Numbered from the stretch's first letter, positions 33,147 through 42,769 are shown. The stretch is DNA of 64,000 nucleotides from Sutcliffiella tianshenii (GCF_016908565.1 NZ_JAFBED010000006.1:124001-188000); one strand, 5' to 3'. Made by a program: numbers and translations. The notes: generated from the letters alone by a model not told the origin.

Positions 33147-34018
33147 AGTTCTTAAACTATGGTTCGCTAAACAAGGATAAAGTCTACACGGTCCCGCATT
33201 TTGTCACAGCAGGCGAGACACTTGCTTCCTTAGGATATGCCGAATATTCCGGCGGAAAAGGGCTGAATCAATCCATCGCGCTGGCAAGGGCCGGAGCGGA
33301 TGTCCATCATGCCGGCAAGATAGGCCAGGACGGTCATTCCCTTAAAGAGGAATTATCACGAGCAGGAATCAAGGTCAAGGGTATATCAGAAAAAGGAATG
33401 ATTACCGGCCATGCCATCATCCAGATCAACGAACATGGAGAGAACTGCATCCTGTTATATGGGGGCGCAAATAGGGAGATAACAGAATCTGAAATCGATA
33501 AGGTTCTTGCAGAATTTGGGGAAGGGGATGTTCTGGTACTTCAGAATGAAATAAACCATCTTGACTACCTGATAGAGTCTGCCTATCGAAAAAGGTTTGC
33601 AGTAGTATTAAATCCCTCCCCGATGGATGAATCGGTAAATAAGATTGATCTATCTAAAATGCATTATTTAATTCTCAATGAAGTGGAAGGGCGCGAAATC
33701 ACTGGACATGGCGAGCCAAAGGATATACTTGATCAACTTATCAATGATTATCCTACATTGAAGGTGGTACTCACTCTTGGTGCTGCCGGCTCTGTATACC
33801 GTGATGCCACTCAAGAATTCCGGCAGGATATTTTTCCGGTCGAGGTGGTGGACACTACAGCTGCAGGCGATACATTCCTGGGATACTTTCTGGCACACGT
33901 TTTTAAAAACGGTAAAGTGCCAGATGCTCTCAGGATTGCTTCAAAGGCCGCTTCCATAGCGGTTTCGCGAAAAGGTGCGGCGAAGTCGATACCTACAATT
34001 GATGAGGTTTTGAGTTGA
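33143..34018 (+). CDS. Ribokinase-like PfkB carbohydrate kinase
   Basis: 291 residues. The first PfkB signature lies in GGKGLNQSIALARAGADV (about 37-54) and the second, with the catalytic Asp, in DTTAAGDTFLGYF (about 238-250). Ribokinase is the best guess (ATP-dependent phosphorylation of ribose or a similar pentose at O5). The start overlaps the HxlR stop by ATGA. No sugar transporter is adjacent, so the sugar may come from nucleoside breakdown. Confidence 0.88.
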   Translation: MKFLNYGSLNKDKVYTVPHFVTAGETLASLGYAEYSGGKGLNQSIALARAGADVHHAGKIGQDGHSLKEELSRAGIKVKGISEKGMITGHAIIQINEHGENCILLYGGANREITESEIDKVLAEFGEGDVLVLQNEINHLDYLIESAYRKRFAVVLNPSPMDESVNKIDLSKMHYLILNEVEGREITGHGEPKDILDQLINDYPTLKVVLTLGAAGSVYRDATQEFRQDIFPVEVVDTTAAGDTFLGYFLAHVFKNGKVPDALRIASKAASIAVSRKGAAKSIPTIDEVLS

Positions 34019-34135
34019 AGAAAAGCAGTCCATGTGGCTGTTTTTTATTTTTCCACCTTAGATTAAAAAAGCAATACAAATGCAACATTAGTTGGTAGAA
34101 TATTCTATACAATCGTAGGATAGGAGCTGACAAGA

Positions 34136-34759
34136 ATGAAAGAAATGTTGTTTTCAAGGCAGCTGACGTTGGAGAATGAAAGAATCAGACTCGTCCCGAT
34201 GTCACAGGAGCATTCAATCGAGTTGTATAAAATCAATGTCCCTGAAACCTGGTCATACATGCTGTTGGAAGTAAGAGAGCAGGAGCAAATGGATGAGTGG
34301 GTGGCTGCCGCGGTAAAGCTCTATCAGGAAAAGCTCGCTGTCCCATTCGTTGTCATCCTGAAGGAGACAGGTCAAATCATCGGAACCACACGGATATATG
34401 AGCTGAATGAGGTGCACAAGTCATGCGAAATCGGGTCGACCTGGTATGGGGTGGACTACCGCAGGACCTTTGTGAACTCCGATTGCAAATATCTGCTGTT
34501 GAAATATTGCTTTGAAACATTAAAGCTGATGCGTGTACAGCTAAAAACTGACGAGCGTAATGTCAGAAGTCAAAAAGCCATCGAAAGGCTCGGTGCCACG
34601 AAGGAAGGGATTCTTCGGAAAGAAAGGATTCTTGCCAATGGCTATATCCGGAATGCCGTCCTCTATTCGATTACAGATGATGATTGGAACGGCTTTGTGA
34701 AGCAGAGATTCCAAGAGAGGAATGCTTCTTATGAACAGAGAAATGAAGAAACTGTCTGA
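34136..34759 (+). CDS. GNAT family N-acetyltransferase, RimJ/RimL type
   Basis: 207 residues. LTLENERIRLVPMSQEHS opens the fold; IGSTWYGVDYRRTFVNSD and RNVRSQKAIERLGATKEG are typical of the larger RimL-like group that modifies proteins or small amines. GGAGCTGACAAG precedes the ATG. Its last 29 bases overlap the beginning of the YunG gene, so the run 34136-36135 (GNAT, YunG, phosphatase, GNAT) is probably one operon. Confidence 0.85.
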   Translation: MKEMLFSRQLTLENERIRLVPMSQEHSIELYKINVPETWSYMLLEVREQEQMDEWVAAAVKLYQEKLAVPFVVILKETGQIIGTTRIYELNEVHKSCEIGSTWYGVDYRRTFVNSDCKYLLLKYCFETLKLMRVQLKTDERNVRSQKAIERLGATKEGILRKERILANGYIRNAVLYSITDDDWNGFVKQRFQERNASYEQRNEETV

Positions 34760-35084
34760 TGCTTTATTCGCAAGCTGGTCGACCGATTCAAGCACAAAGT
34801 GGACGGAGAATAATCCGGCAAAAGGTCAGTGTGGAGTGAGTGCTTTAGTAGTGAACAATTTTTATGGCGGGAGAATCCTAAAAACAAAATTGGAGGAAGG
34901 TTGGCACTTCTACAATCACATTGATGGAGAACGCTTTGATTTTACAGAATCACAATTCTGCCATCCAATCGTTTACGACGACATCGTTTCTTCAAGAGCA
35001 GAAGCGATGAAGGATACTAACGAGGAGCAATATTCCAATTTGTGGCGGCGAGTGTTGGATGAAATGGAGGTAAGAAATGGATGA
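34731..35084 (+). CDS. YunG family protein
   Basis: 117 residues. MKKLSDALFASWSTDSSTKW (within the first 25) and AKGQCGVSALVVNNFYGG match Bacillus subtilis YunG, a conserved protein of unknown function. The GQC(G) motif may place a cysteine in a papain-like arrangement, which is only a suggestion. ATG 34731 has AGAGAGG ten bases upstream; ATG 34722 is in frame. Overlaps the stop of the previous gene and the start of the next. Confidence 0.85.
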   Translation: MNREMKKLSDALFASWSTDSSTKWTENNPAKGQCGVSALVVNNFYGGRILKTKLEEGWHFYNHIDGERFDFTESQFCHPIVYDDIVSSRAEAMKDTNEEQYSNLWRRVLDEMEVRNG

Positions 35085-35626
35085 TTTATGTGATCAGACA
35101 TGGGGAGACAGATTTGAATAAAGAAGGAAGGATCCAGGGAAGGTGCGGTCTGCCGCTTAACGAAATCGGAGTGGAGCAGGCGTTGGCACTCCGGGACGAG
35201 CTTGAGCATGTCCACTTTGACTATATATACAGCTCCCCGCAGGAAAGGGCAATTCAGACAGCTGAATTAGTTACGGGTAAAAGCGCTCAGATCGATAGTA
35301 GGCTTGATGTTTATGATGTCGGGGAAGCGGATGGACTAAAAAAGGGCGAAGTGAAAATGGATGGCATCGTTCCTGATCGAAAAATATATCAAGGTATAGA
35401 GGACATGCAAGACTACTTGACGAGGATATTTGATTTTATGCACGAATTAGAGGATCAGCATCGTGATCAGGAAGTGAATATACTTCTATCGGGACATAGA
35501 TGCACCACTGGTTGTATTGGAGCATACCTCAAAAGTGCTCCGATTGATAACAACATCCTTGCATACTCATCCGATAATGGGAAATATAAAGTATATGCTT
35601 TTAAAGAAAAGGTTCTCACAGAATAG
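35081..35626 (+). CDS. Histidine phosphatase family protein (second of two)
   Basis: 181 residues with the classical VIRHGETDLNKEGRIQGR start (His about 6) and LLSGHRCTTG as the second His region. It belongs to the phosphoglycerate-mutase-like phosphatases. The start ATG overlaps the YunG stop by four bases, hence translational coupling. Substrate unknown. Confidence 0.88.
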   Translation: MIYVIRHGETDLNKEGRIQGRCGLPLNEIGVEQALALRDELEHVHFDYIYSSPQERAIQTAELVTGKSAQIDSRLDVYDVGEADGLKKGEVKMDGIVPDRKIYQGIEDMQDYLTRIFDFMHELEDQHRDQEVNILLSGHRCTTGCIGAYLKSAPIDNNILAYSSDNGKYKVYAFKEKVLTE

Positions 35627-35637
35627 GAGGTAGCCTC

Positions 35638-36135
35638 ATGGACATAAGAAAGCTGGGTAGATCAGATGCAGAGAGTTATTTTGCATTAAGACTGGAAGCG
35701 CTGCAACAGAATCCTGAAGCTTTTGCTTCAAGCTATGAGGAAGAAAGCGTCAGAAGCCCTGAAGTATATGGAAACAGACTGGAGGGGGAATCCTCCTATA
35801 CATATGGAGCATTTGATGAAGGGAATCTGATCGGCATGGTCAGTCTCGTATTGGAAGAAAAGTTGAAGATGAAGCACAGGGCAAATATTTATGCTGTATA
35901 TGTCACGGGTGCAAAGCGCGGTACAGGGGTAGCAAAGAGGTTGATGAACGTGGCCATCGAGCAGGCGAAAAGCATCGAGCAAATCAAACAAGTGTATCTG
36001 ACTGTCTCATCTGGGAATGAACCAGCTAAAAGGCTGTATCAATCACTTGGTTTTGAGTGTTATGGCAAGGACAAAAGAGCATTGAACGTGAATGGAAGCT
36101 ATCTGGATGAGGATTTGATGGTGCTGTATTTCTAA
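35638..36135 (+). CDS. GNAT family N-acetyltransferase
   Basis: 165 residues. The acetyl-CoA loop is in VTGAKRGTGVAKRLM (about 80-94) and the C-terminal unit in NEPAKRLYQSLGFECYG. GGAGGTAGCCTC precedes the ATG eleven bases after the phosphatase stop, continuing the operon. Confidence 0.88.
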   Translation: MDIRKLGRSDAESYFALRLEALQQNPEAFASSYEEESVRSPEVYGNRLEGESSYTYGAFDEGNLIGMVSLVLEEKLKMKHRANIYAVYVTGAKRGTGVAKRLMNVAIEQAKSIEQIKQVYLTVSSGNEPAKRLYQSLGFECYGKDKRALNVNGSYLDEDLMVLYF

Positions 36136-36204
36136 AAAAACGCAAACCGGATAATTATTTAATGGTGCAACGGTGAAAAAACCGCTCCCAGCAATCAAAA
36201 CATC

Positions 36205-36239
36205 AAAAAAGCAGGCGGAAAACTCCGTCCTGCTTTCAT
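36205..36239. terminator. Bidirectional terminator
   Basis: AAAGCAGG-CGGA and TCCG-TCCTGCTTT form a stem with loop AAAAC; T runs lie on both strands. It separates the plus GNAT operon from the minus DUF2383 gene. Confidence 0.8.
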
Positions 36240-36252
36240 TGTAAGCCCACTG

Positions 36253-36672
36253 TTATAAATGCTTGTTCAGCATATCGACATGCTTTTTATGCTCCGCTAA
36301 AATGGACTGCACCATGCTCTGGCTTTCCTGGTCAAGGTCACCTTTTACAAACTCGGCCATCATATCGGATCCGAATTCCTCGCCTTTGATGGCTCCCTTA
36401 ATAATTGCTTCCTTATCCTTGGGATATCCTTTAACCTGGGCAACGCGCTCCTGGAATGCCCCGACCAATCCAACATCATCGACTGCAGTCCCACCAAGAT
36501 TCTGGATGCGCTCTGCCACAAAAATGGCGTGCATTTTATGGTTCTGCTGAATGGTTTGGAGGTCCTTTTTCACTGCTTCATCCTGTGTGTTCTGGATATA
36601 ATGCTCGTACGCATGGATGCCCATGAATTCGCCTTCCAAGAATGCGTTTAATTCCTTGATCTGTTCGTCCAT
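36253..36672 (-). CDS. DUF2383 ferritin-like four-helix protein
   Basis: 139 residues, all helical. EGEFMGIHAYEHYIQN (about 14-29) and the repeated E-x-x-H patterns, KGEEFGSDMMAEF and ILAEHKKHVDML, give the metal-binding positions of a ferritin-like bundle of the DUF2383/PA2169 type. Metal or stress role is likely but unproven. TAAGGAGAGATTT precedes the ATG. Confidence 0.8.
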   Translation of the reverse strand: MDEQIKELNAFLEGEFMGIHAYEHYIQNTQDEAVKKDLQTIQQNHKMHAIFVAERIQNLGGTAVDDVGLVGAFQERVAQVKGYPKDKEAIIKGAIKGEEFGSDMMAEFVKGDLDQESQSMVQSILAEHKKHVDMLNKHL

Positions 36673-36728
36673 TAAAATCTCTCCTTAAAAGTCATCGCTA
36701 ATTATAGCGTTCTTTTATAAGAGGGAAA

Positions 36729-37673
36729 TTATTCTTCCTGGTGAAATTTCTCTTGATTTCCGTAGCCGATCTCTTCCAAAAACTCATCAATCGCCTTTTC
36801 ATACTCTTCGCGGTTTTCAGAGTAGCTCATCGCATGGCTGCCGTTTTTTGCTACATACAGCTTCTTTTTATCCTTCTTTTTCTCAAAAAGCTGCTGCGTC
36901 ATCATGATCGGTATGAAATCATCGGGTTCACTGTGGATGAAAAGCACCGGATTGTCTATGTTTTCAATTACATTGATAGGGGAAACATCCCGGATTGAAT
37001 ATTTGTCGCGAATGCGCAGGAACGTATTGGCAATCGGCATGACAAGCTGCTTTGGTATCCGGAAGTCAGCCTTCAATCGGTAGGTAAGCTGTTCCTCAAG
37101 ATCGGAAAATGGACAATCAGCGATATAGAAATCAGCACCGTCCTCAAGGCCACCAGCATACATCAGCAATGTCGCAGCACCCATCGATTCACCATGGACC
37201 CCAATCACTGCATCCTCCGGTGCCTGTTCCCGTACCCAGTCGACCACCGCTTTTAAATCATGCTTTTCATAAAAACCAAAGCTCGTCGTCTTCCCACCGG
37301 ATTTCCCGTGCCGGCGGTGATCATACAGGACAACATTCCAGCCTCTTTCCAGGAAGATATTCATGTATTTGATGGAATTCAGGGTATTCTGTGTCACTCC
37401 ATGGCTGAAGATCATAAATCTGTTGGAATTTGGTACATCGTATAATTCCCCATAAATGTTATAGCCAAGAGGGGAAGGGATGGTGAGTTCTTTTTTTGGA
37501 AGGGTGGAGAGGACCTCTTCCTTATAATGCCCAAGCCTCATTTCGCGTTCGAGGATTTCTTCATTAGTCTTTTTGCGTATATACATTACTTTGTTTGTGA
37601 AAAAGATCCCGACAAACAGCACATAGGAAAGAATGATGCCAAGTACTATAAACAACCGTTTAAGTTGATTCAC
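36729..37673 (-). CDS. Membrane-anchored alpha/beta hydrolase (YqkD-like)
   Basis: 314 residues. An N-terminal membrane helix (LFIVLGIILSYVLFVGIFF, about 6-24) anchors the protein with the hydrolase domain probably outside. FSHGVTQN is the oxyanion strand, GVHGESMGAATLL the nucleophile elbow (Ser near 157), and the acid and base lie in HSEPDDFIP and NGSHAM. GTG 37673 is preferred because TTGGAGG lies eight bases upstream. It follows the general layout of B. subtilis YqkD. Substrate unknown. Confidence 0.85.
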   Translation of the reverse strand: MNQLKRLFIVLGIILSYVLFVGIFFTNKVMYIRKKTNEEILEREMRLGHYKEEVLSTLPKKELTIPSPLGYNIYGELYDVPNSNRFMIFSHGVTQNTLNSIKYMNIFLERGWNVVLYDHRRHGKSGGKTTSFGFYEKHDLKAVVDWVREQAPEDAVIGVHGESMGAATLLMYAGGLEDGADFYIADCPFSDLEEQLTYRLKADFRIPKQLVMPIANTFLRIRDKYSIRDVSPINVIENIDNPVLFIHSEPDDFIPIMMTQQLFEKKKDKKKLYVAKNGSHAMSYSENREEYEKAIDEFLEEIGYGNQEKFHQEE

Positions 37674-37754
37674 TGAGCAAACCTCCAAAATGGATATATA
37701 TACCTTAGTTTACCATTTGGAATAGCCGGGAGGGAAATGGGAATAACTCTTATT

Positions 37755-38201
37755 TTAAGGTGAACTGTTTTTCATAATATGCTTCCAATTATCAGGAAGC
37801 TCATGGGTCTCTAAATGTTCATACTCCAGCAGCTTTCCTCCTCGTGGACCAATATCAAAAATAAGCCGTTCAATTCCTACTGAGAGGTGAGGACCTACCA
37901 CCGGTGTCACTTCAAGAGTGACTGTGAAACCGAAGGAGCGGTATCCACCTTCCCTCTCCGCACTGACTACATCCACCATGTACCCATGTACCATCGGAGA
38001 GGTGGTTAAATAATCCGAATAGTAGTTAGCAACAGCTTCATTTATATCTTTTGAAAGTAGTGTCAGAAACATATCATGGTACAGTTCTTCCCTTGATTGC
38101 TCGGGAGGTTTTGGCATGGCTGTTGCTTGGGGCTCAATCAAGGGAAAAGGGACTAGGAAGTGTATAGAAAATATTAGAGCTGTTGCATATTTTATTATCA
38201 A
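37755..38201 (-). CDS. DUF3888 family secreted protein
   Basis: 148 residues with an N-terminal signal-like helix (ATALIFSIHFLVPFPLI), then SREELYHDMFLTLLSKDINEAV and YYSDYLTTSPMVHGY, which define DUF3888. It is probably exported; function unknown. TTG 38201 is the only start well spaced from GAAGGAG; an overlapping ATG lies in another frame. Confidence 0.8.
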   Translation of the reverse strand: MIIKYATALIFSIHFLVPFPLIEPQATAMPKPPEQSREELYHDMFLTLLSKDINEAVANYYSDYLTTSPMVHGYMVDVVSAEREGGYRSFGFTVTLEVTPVVGPHLSVGIERLIFDIGPRGGKLLEYEHLETHELPDNWKHIMKNSSP

Positions 38202-38396
38202 ATCGACATCTCCTTCTTTGCGGGTTATGTTTACCTTTTCCTGTTGGGGAACAATTGATGTAAAAAGTGAGCTGGTACCAATGGTTTCCCGGAGAAGGGA
38301 GAGACTTTGCTACCATTTTGAAACCTTTTTCGAAATCGAACGTACATTAATTAGAGAGCAAATTGTCGGACCTTGGCACAAAAGGGGGGAAATCGT

Positions 38397-38975
38397 ATGG
38401 AGCAGATGTTAGGCTGGTTAGTGTATTATTCAGATTATTTTGTTTTGGCTATCCTTATAGGCGGAGCCTTCTATTGGCTGTCTTTCCGCAAAAAGGTAGT
38501 AGTCGGAATCGCGTTGATCATAGTGGCAATAGGTGTGGGGTATCTTCAGAACGAAATGAAGTACACGGACTTCCATGAAATGACTTCTGGCACAATAAAG
38601 GATGATTCTGAAATCAGGAGCATTACAATAAAGGTGAAGGATATGGAGAGTGATTCTGAAAAAGATTCCTGGAAAACAATTGGACAAATGACATTAGAGG
38701 ATGAAGAGCTGGTTGACAGACTGCTTAACGATTTGAAGGGGCTGGAATTGAAGGAGACGAACTACTCGAAATATGAGCTAAACAGTAAATATATTGTCGA
38801 AATGCTTGTTGTGAACGAAAAAGATAATCTTTTGGTAACAGATAAGCTGATGTTTTCTATAGATAAAACCCATTTTAGTGGTTATGAAATTATAAGCGAT
38901 AATGATCATCTGAAAACGATAGAAGAATTGGTAGGTAGCGACAGGATGGAATGGTATGAGGGCGTAGAAGGATAA
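38397..38975 (+). CDS. Membrane-anchored protein, unknown
   Basis: 192 residues: two membrane helices (about 11-26 and 31-47) followed by a soluble alpha/beta domain of about 140 residues rich in charged residues (IRSITIKVKDMESDSEKD). No family recognised; the outer domain resembles small envelope proteins of Bacillus. AAAGGGGGG precedes ATG 38397. A perfect terminator follows. Confidence 0.65.
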   Translation: MEQMLGWLVYYSDYFVLAILIGGAFYWLSFRKKVVVGIALIIVAIGVGYLQNEMKYTDFHEMTSGTIKDDSEIRSITIKVKDMESDSEKDSWKTIGQMTLEDEELVDRLLNDLKGLELKETNYSKYELNSKYIVEMLVVNEKDNLLVTDKLMFSIDKTHFSGYEIISDNDHLKTIEELVGSDRMEWYEGVEG

Positions 38976-38976
38976 A

Positions 38977-39008
38977 GATCAGAAGCACTGGCTTCTGATC
39001 TTTTATTT
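38977..39008. terminator. Bidirectional terminator
   Basis: GATCAGAAGC and GCTTCTGATC form a perfect 10-bp stem around ACTG, followed by TTTTATTT; it lies between convergent genes. Confidence 0.9.
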
Positions 39009-39009
39009 G

Positions 39010-39372
39010 TTATACAGAAGCAATAATTTCGACCCTGTTCCCGAATGGATCTCGGAATTCAAAGCGGTCATAATTTGGAATGGCGACAGATTCCAGTATT
39101 GCGATTCCATTTTCCTTAAGCTTTGCTCGCCATGGTGCCACGTCCTCTACTTGATAGGCGATATGGGACTTTGTCGTGTGGCGATCAAAGCCATCTTCGG
39201 TTCCTACATGCACCTCACGATCTCCCACTTGGAGCCAAAAACCGCCTCGACCTTTCAACGGAGCTGGTTTTTCTATTTCATTTAAACCAAGTATCTTGCA
39301 GTAAAAATTTCTGCCTTCTTCTTCCGCACCTTTTGGTATGGTGATTTGCGCGTGATGGATACCGGTTATCAT
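39010..39372 (-). CDS. VOC family (glyoxalase-like) protein
   Basis: 120 residues, one VOC module of two beta-alpha-beta-beta-beta units. GIHHAQITIPKG starts the fold with a metal-type His, HIAYQVEDV begins the second unit, and FEFRDPFGNRVEI gives the terminal metal Glu. Such proteins include glyoxalases, dioxygenases and drug-binding proteins; the function here is not evident. AGGAGGATAAGG precedes the ATG. Confidence 0.88.
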   Translation of the reverse strand: MITGIHHAQITIPKGAEEEGRNFYCKILGLNEIEKPAPLKGRGGFWLQVGDREVHVGTEDGFDRHTTKSHIAYQVEDVAPWRAKLKENGIAILESVAIPNYDRFEFRDPFGNRVEIIASV

Positions 39373-39465
39373 CCTTATCCTCCTGACATTTACTAGATTA
39401 CCAATATTTTAGCGTAATTATCCATTGCTGGGTATCATTTGAGAAGAGGGACCAGGGACCAGTTA

Positions 39466-40731
39466 CTAGGCTCCTAATTTGATTGTTACTGTTGTTCCTT
39501 TGCCGACGGTGCTGTTGAAAGATAGGGTGCCGCCCATTTCCTGGATGAGGTGAAAGGTCACCATCAATCCGCGGCCGATGCCGGTGTTGTCGGTGGATGC
39601 GCCGAAGTCTATGAGATTGGACAGTTGGGATTTGGACATGCCTATGCCTGTATCACTGATGATGATGTATATTTTTTCGCCTCGTTTGGCAGCCTCTATT
39701 TTGATTGTTCCATTTTTGGGTGTAGCATCTGCTGCATTTTTCACCAGATTCAGTAGCAGTTGTTTCATGCGTATGGCATCCACCTCTACATGGAAGGATT
39801 CAGGGATCAACTGCTCGATAGTAATTTTCTTCTGATTGGAATAGGGGGTCAATAAATCTTTGATTTCCAGTGCCAATTGATAAAGCGGCGCTTTTGGATT
39901 GATGTCTGAAAACTGGCTGGAATAATTCACATAACCATTAATCGCTTTTTTTGCTTTCTTTATTTCTTTAAGTGCCTTTGGAATGCTTGCTCTTCTATGA
40001 TAGTCACTGCCATTTTGAGCATTCTCCAACAGTTCACTTGTAGTGTCAAGGGACCGCTTCAATTCAAACGACAAAAGTTCAGAAAGCTCGGTAATTAGAT
40101 TAAGCTTTTCTGCTTGAAAGCTATTCTCTTTCATCCTTGTATAGTTTCTGATTTCTTCAGAAAAATAGATATATATAAAGCTGGAAGCCATATAGCACGC
40201 ACCCATAATAAGGAAGATGGGTAGGCTTTTTTGGATGATGTAATCAATATTGCCGGAAATCATAAAATGAGCGGTAATTGCTGATACAGCAACAATCCAT
40301 GTGAAAAAGGCAAGCATAACTGCAAAAAGCAGCTTGGACCTATGGGACCTCTGAAAATATTTTGTTCTTAGCAGGATGAAAATCACAAACAACACAACTG
40401 CGACAAGCAATACATTCACAGAGCCGAGCAGGCCACCTAGACTGAACCGATAGACTATAATCAGAGTGGCAGTAATACTCCCTGCAAGAGTACCTCCATA
40501 TAGGACTGCTATCATCAGTGCGATCCACCTTAGATCCCAAAGGAATCCTTCTCCTGATAGGATAGGGTAGTGCATGCATAGAACAGCGGCAACCCCACAG
40601 ATTACTCCTAGGAATAATCTGCTCTTTGTGGCTGTGTAATTGGTGACAATGTACTGGTAAAAAAATATAGGAGTGAAAATCAGAAAAAAATTGAGAAGAA
40701 CATCCCTGATATTCATATTTAATTCCATCAT
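39466..40731 (-). CDS. Histidine-kinase-like ATPase with 5TM sensor, lacking the H-box His
   Basis: 421 residues. Six or so helices within the first 190 residues resemble the 5TMR-LYT sensor. The dimerisation helix reads ELLSFELKRSLDTT where a kinase would have AHEIRNPL, so the phospho-accepting histidine is replaced by Phe (about residue 217). The ATP-binding part is intact: N box NLVKNAADAT, G1 DTGIGM, G2 GRGLMVTFHLI. It starts with ATGA overlap on the stop of the PP2C gene. It may act as a serine kinase or nucleotide-dependent partner opposed to that phosphatase instead of as a phosphorelay kinase. Confidence 0.8.
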   Translation of the reverse strand: MMELNMNIRDVLLNFFLIFTPIFFYQYIVTNYTATKSRLFLGVICGVAAVLCMHYPILSGEGFLWDLRWIALMIAVLYGGTLAGSITATLIIVYRFSLGGLLGSVNVLLVAVVLFVIFILLRTKYFQRSHRSKLLFAVMLAFFTWIVAVSAITAHFMISGNIDYIIQKSLPIFLIMGACYMASSFIYIYFSEEIRNYTRMKENSFQAEKLNLITELSELLSFELKRSLDTTSELLENAQNGSDYHRRASIPKALKEIKKAKKAINGYVNYSSQFSDINPKAPLYQLALEIKDLLTPYSNQKKITIEQLIPESFHVEVDAIRMKQLLLNLVKNAADATPKNGTIKIEAAKRGEKIYIIISDTGIGMSKSQLSNLIDFGASTDNTGIGRGLMVTFHLIQEMGGTLSFNSTVGKGTTVTIKLGA

Positions 40732-42671
40732 ATACTAATCTCCCTGTTTTCCGCTTTTAAAAGGATAAGTGTCTGGTCATCCTGGATGGGGAACGGCTGC
40801 CTTTCATTAATAAGATCAAACAATTCCTGTGTTATTTCTTGGGCACTCTTCGATATATCCAATTTTAGAAAACTTTCCTTTATTATTTTGTTGCTATCGT
40901 CAAGGTTTTCTTTTCTTTCAATCATTCCATCTGTATATAAAATGATGAAATCCCCCGGATCAAGTAAAGTGCTTTTAGTCTGATACTCCATTTCTGGCAT
41001 TATCCCCAAGATTGGACCCGTTGTAGAAAGTTCGATGAATCTCCTTTCACGATGCTGATAATGAAGGGCAGGTTCGTGTCCTGCAGATGAATAATGAAAC
41101 AGGCGGGTCCCGATATGATACGTACCGGCTAACATGGTTATGAATGACGTATCATCCATATACTGATTGGAGAACCTGTTTATCTCCGTCAAGGCATGAT
41201 CTGGGGTGTTGCCTTGCTCCATTGCATATTTCATCATGGTCATCTGAATGGCTGCAGGAATACCTTTTCCACAAACATCCGCAATGGCGATGGAGATTTC
41301 ATCTTCCTTGGGATATAGAGTATAAAAGTCACCATTTAATTCATTAAAAGGAATACTCAGGTAGCCGATATCCACACCATCCGGGAAGTCCGGTAAAGCT
41401 GTCAAAAGGGATTGCTGGACCGAGGCGGCAAGTGCCACTTCGTGTTTCATATGTTGATGCTGTACTTCGAGACTTTCCAACTTTTTCTTATCGGTCAAAT
41501 CAAGAAACGTCACAATCGTCCCTTTAGCCTGCCCGTTTTCATAAATGGGTCTTGTAAAATATTCAACAGGAAAACTTTCGCCTCTCTTATTCCAAAAAAG
41601 TTCATTGGGTGCATATGTATGCTCTTCACTTATGGCTGCATGACAGATCGGACACTCCTCCATTGGATAGTCTGATCCATCAAATTTCGTATGATGGATG
41701 ATGGGATGGCATACACGTCCTAAAAGTTCGTCCTCCCTATATCCGAGCATCCTGGAAGCCGGCTCATTGATAAAAGTTACTTTTCCTTCTTTATCAATGC
41801 CATAAATTCCTTCCACCACGCTGTTGAGGAGACGTTTATAGGTGGCAGACATCTCCTCGAGCTCCTGAAACGGCCTTTCCCCGTACCGAATAAAAACAAG
41901 CCTGAATAAATAGATGTAGCCGACCACTTTGAAGATATTGGAGACGAAGTTACTCCAGTCCGTTATGAAAAACTGGCTCAATGAAGTCAAAGTTGAGAAA
42001 ATCAGGAACATGGAAGCTGGTGCAATATATTCCGTGTCTTGGTGAAGACCTCTTTTGGTACGAAAGATAGCTTGTATGAAAATCGCAATGTGAATAAGTG
42101 TGATGATGGAAATGAACCAATAGCTCCATGATGTGAGTTCCCTGTTTTGGGATAAGGGAGGCAGGATTGGTGACAGGGTGAAAAGGATGATGGAAACCCC
42201 TGCTGTGAAAAGGATGGTAAGTGTGATGAGAATTTGTCTGAAGTCCGGGGTGTTAGGTTGCTTGTCCATTTTAGACACGAGAACAACGAATAGTACCGTT
42301 TCAGTGAGCCTTGCCGATAGCCAGAACCAAGAGCTTACAATAGGAAATTCAACCTGGTGTCCAGTAATATCCATGAAAGACAATATATGTATGAAGTCAA
42401 AAATACCAACCGCCAGGAATGCACTAGAAAAGATGAATATCCTTGCAGAAGAGGGACCCTTGAAAAAGAGCCATCCTTGCAGCGCAATACTTATAGCGAT
42501 AAATATGGCCGAAAACTCTAAAATGGTATGGAATATAAGATAGCTGCTATCACTAAAATCTGAAAATCCTAATCTATTATCAAAAAAAATGGATAAATAA
42601 AGAGGAAAGCCAAATAAGGCAGCCAGTACTATTGAAACATATTTCCGATTAATGGCTATGACCTCCCTCAC
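40728..42671 (-). CDS. MASE3-PAS-PP2C (SpoIIE/RsbU-type) membrane phosphatase
   Basis: 647 residues. About eight membrane helices in the first 265 residues form a MASE3-type sensor; a PAS domain follows (about 285-395) with paired cysteines in MEECPICHA; the last 240 residues are a SpoIIE-type PP2C domain with LNGDFYTLYP, IADVCGKGIPAA and LYTDGMIE metal-site motifs. It should dephosphorylate an anti-anti-sigma (STAS) protein in a partner-switching pathway, driven by a membrane or small-ligand signal. No STAS gene is adjacent. It forms an operon with the kinase-like gene that overlaps its stop. Confidence 0.9.
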   Translation of the reverse strand: MREVIAINRKYVSIVLAALFGFPLYLSIFFDNRLGFSDFSDSSYLIFHTILEFSAIFIAISIALQGWLFFKGPSSARIFIFSSAFLAVGIFDFIHILSFMDITGHQVEFPIVSSWFWLSARLTETVLFVVLVSKMDKQPNTPDFRQILITLTILFTAGVSIILFTLSPILPPLSQNRELTSWSYWFISIITLIHIAIFIQAIFRTKRGLHQDTEYIAPASMFLIFSTLTSLSQFFITDWSNFVSNIFKVVGYIYLFRLVFIRYGERPFQELEEMSATYKRLLNSVVEGIYGIDKEGKVTFINEPASRMLGYREDELLGRVCHPIIHHTKFDGSDYPMEECPICHAAISEEHTYAPNELFWNKRGESFPVEYFTRPIYENGQAKGTIVTFLDLTDKKKLESLEVQHQHMKHEVALAASVQQSLLTALPDFPDGVDIGYLSIPFNELNGDFYTLYPKEDEISIAIADVCGKGIPAAIQMTMMKYAMEQGNTPDHALTEINRFSNQYMDDTSFITMLAGTYHIGTRLFHYSSAGHEPALHYQHRERRFIELSTTGPILGIMPEMEYQTKSTLLDPGDFIILYTDGMIERKENLDDSNKIIKESFLKLDISKSAQEITQELFDLINERQPFPIQDDQTLILLKAENREISI

Positions 42672-42769
42672 TTACTGCATATTATTTCTATTATATTATA
42701 CACTAATCACTCGAACAGAAAATAGATAAAGCATGACAGGTGCCCTTATACACGCCAAAAGCACGAAAA

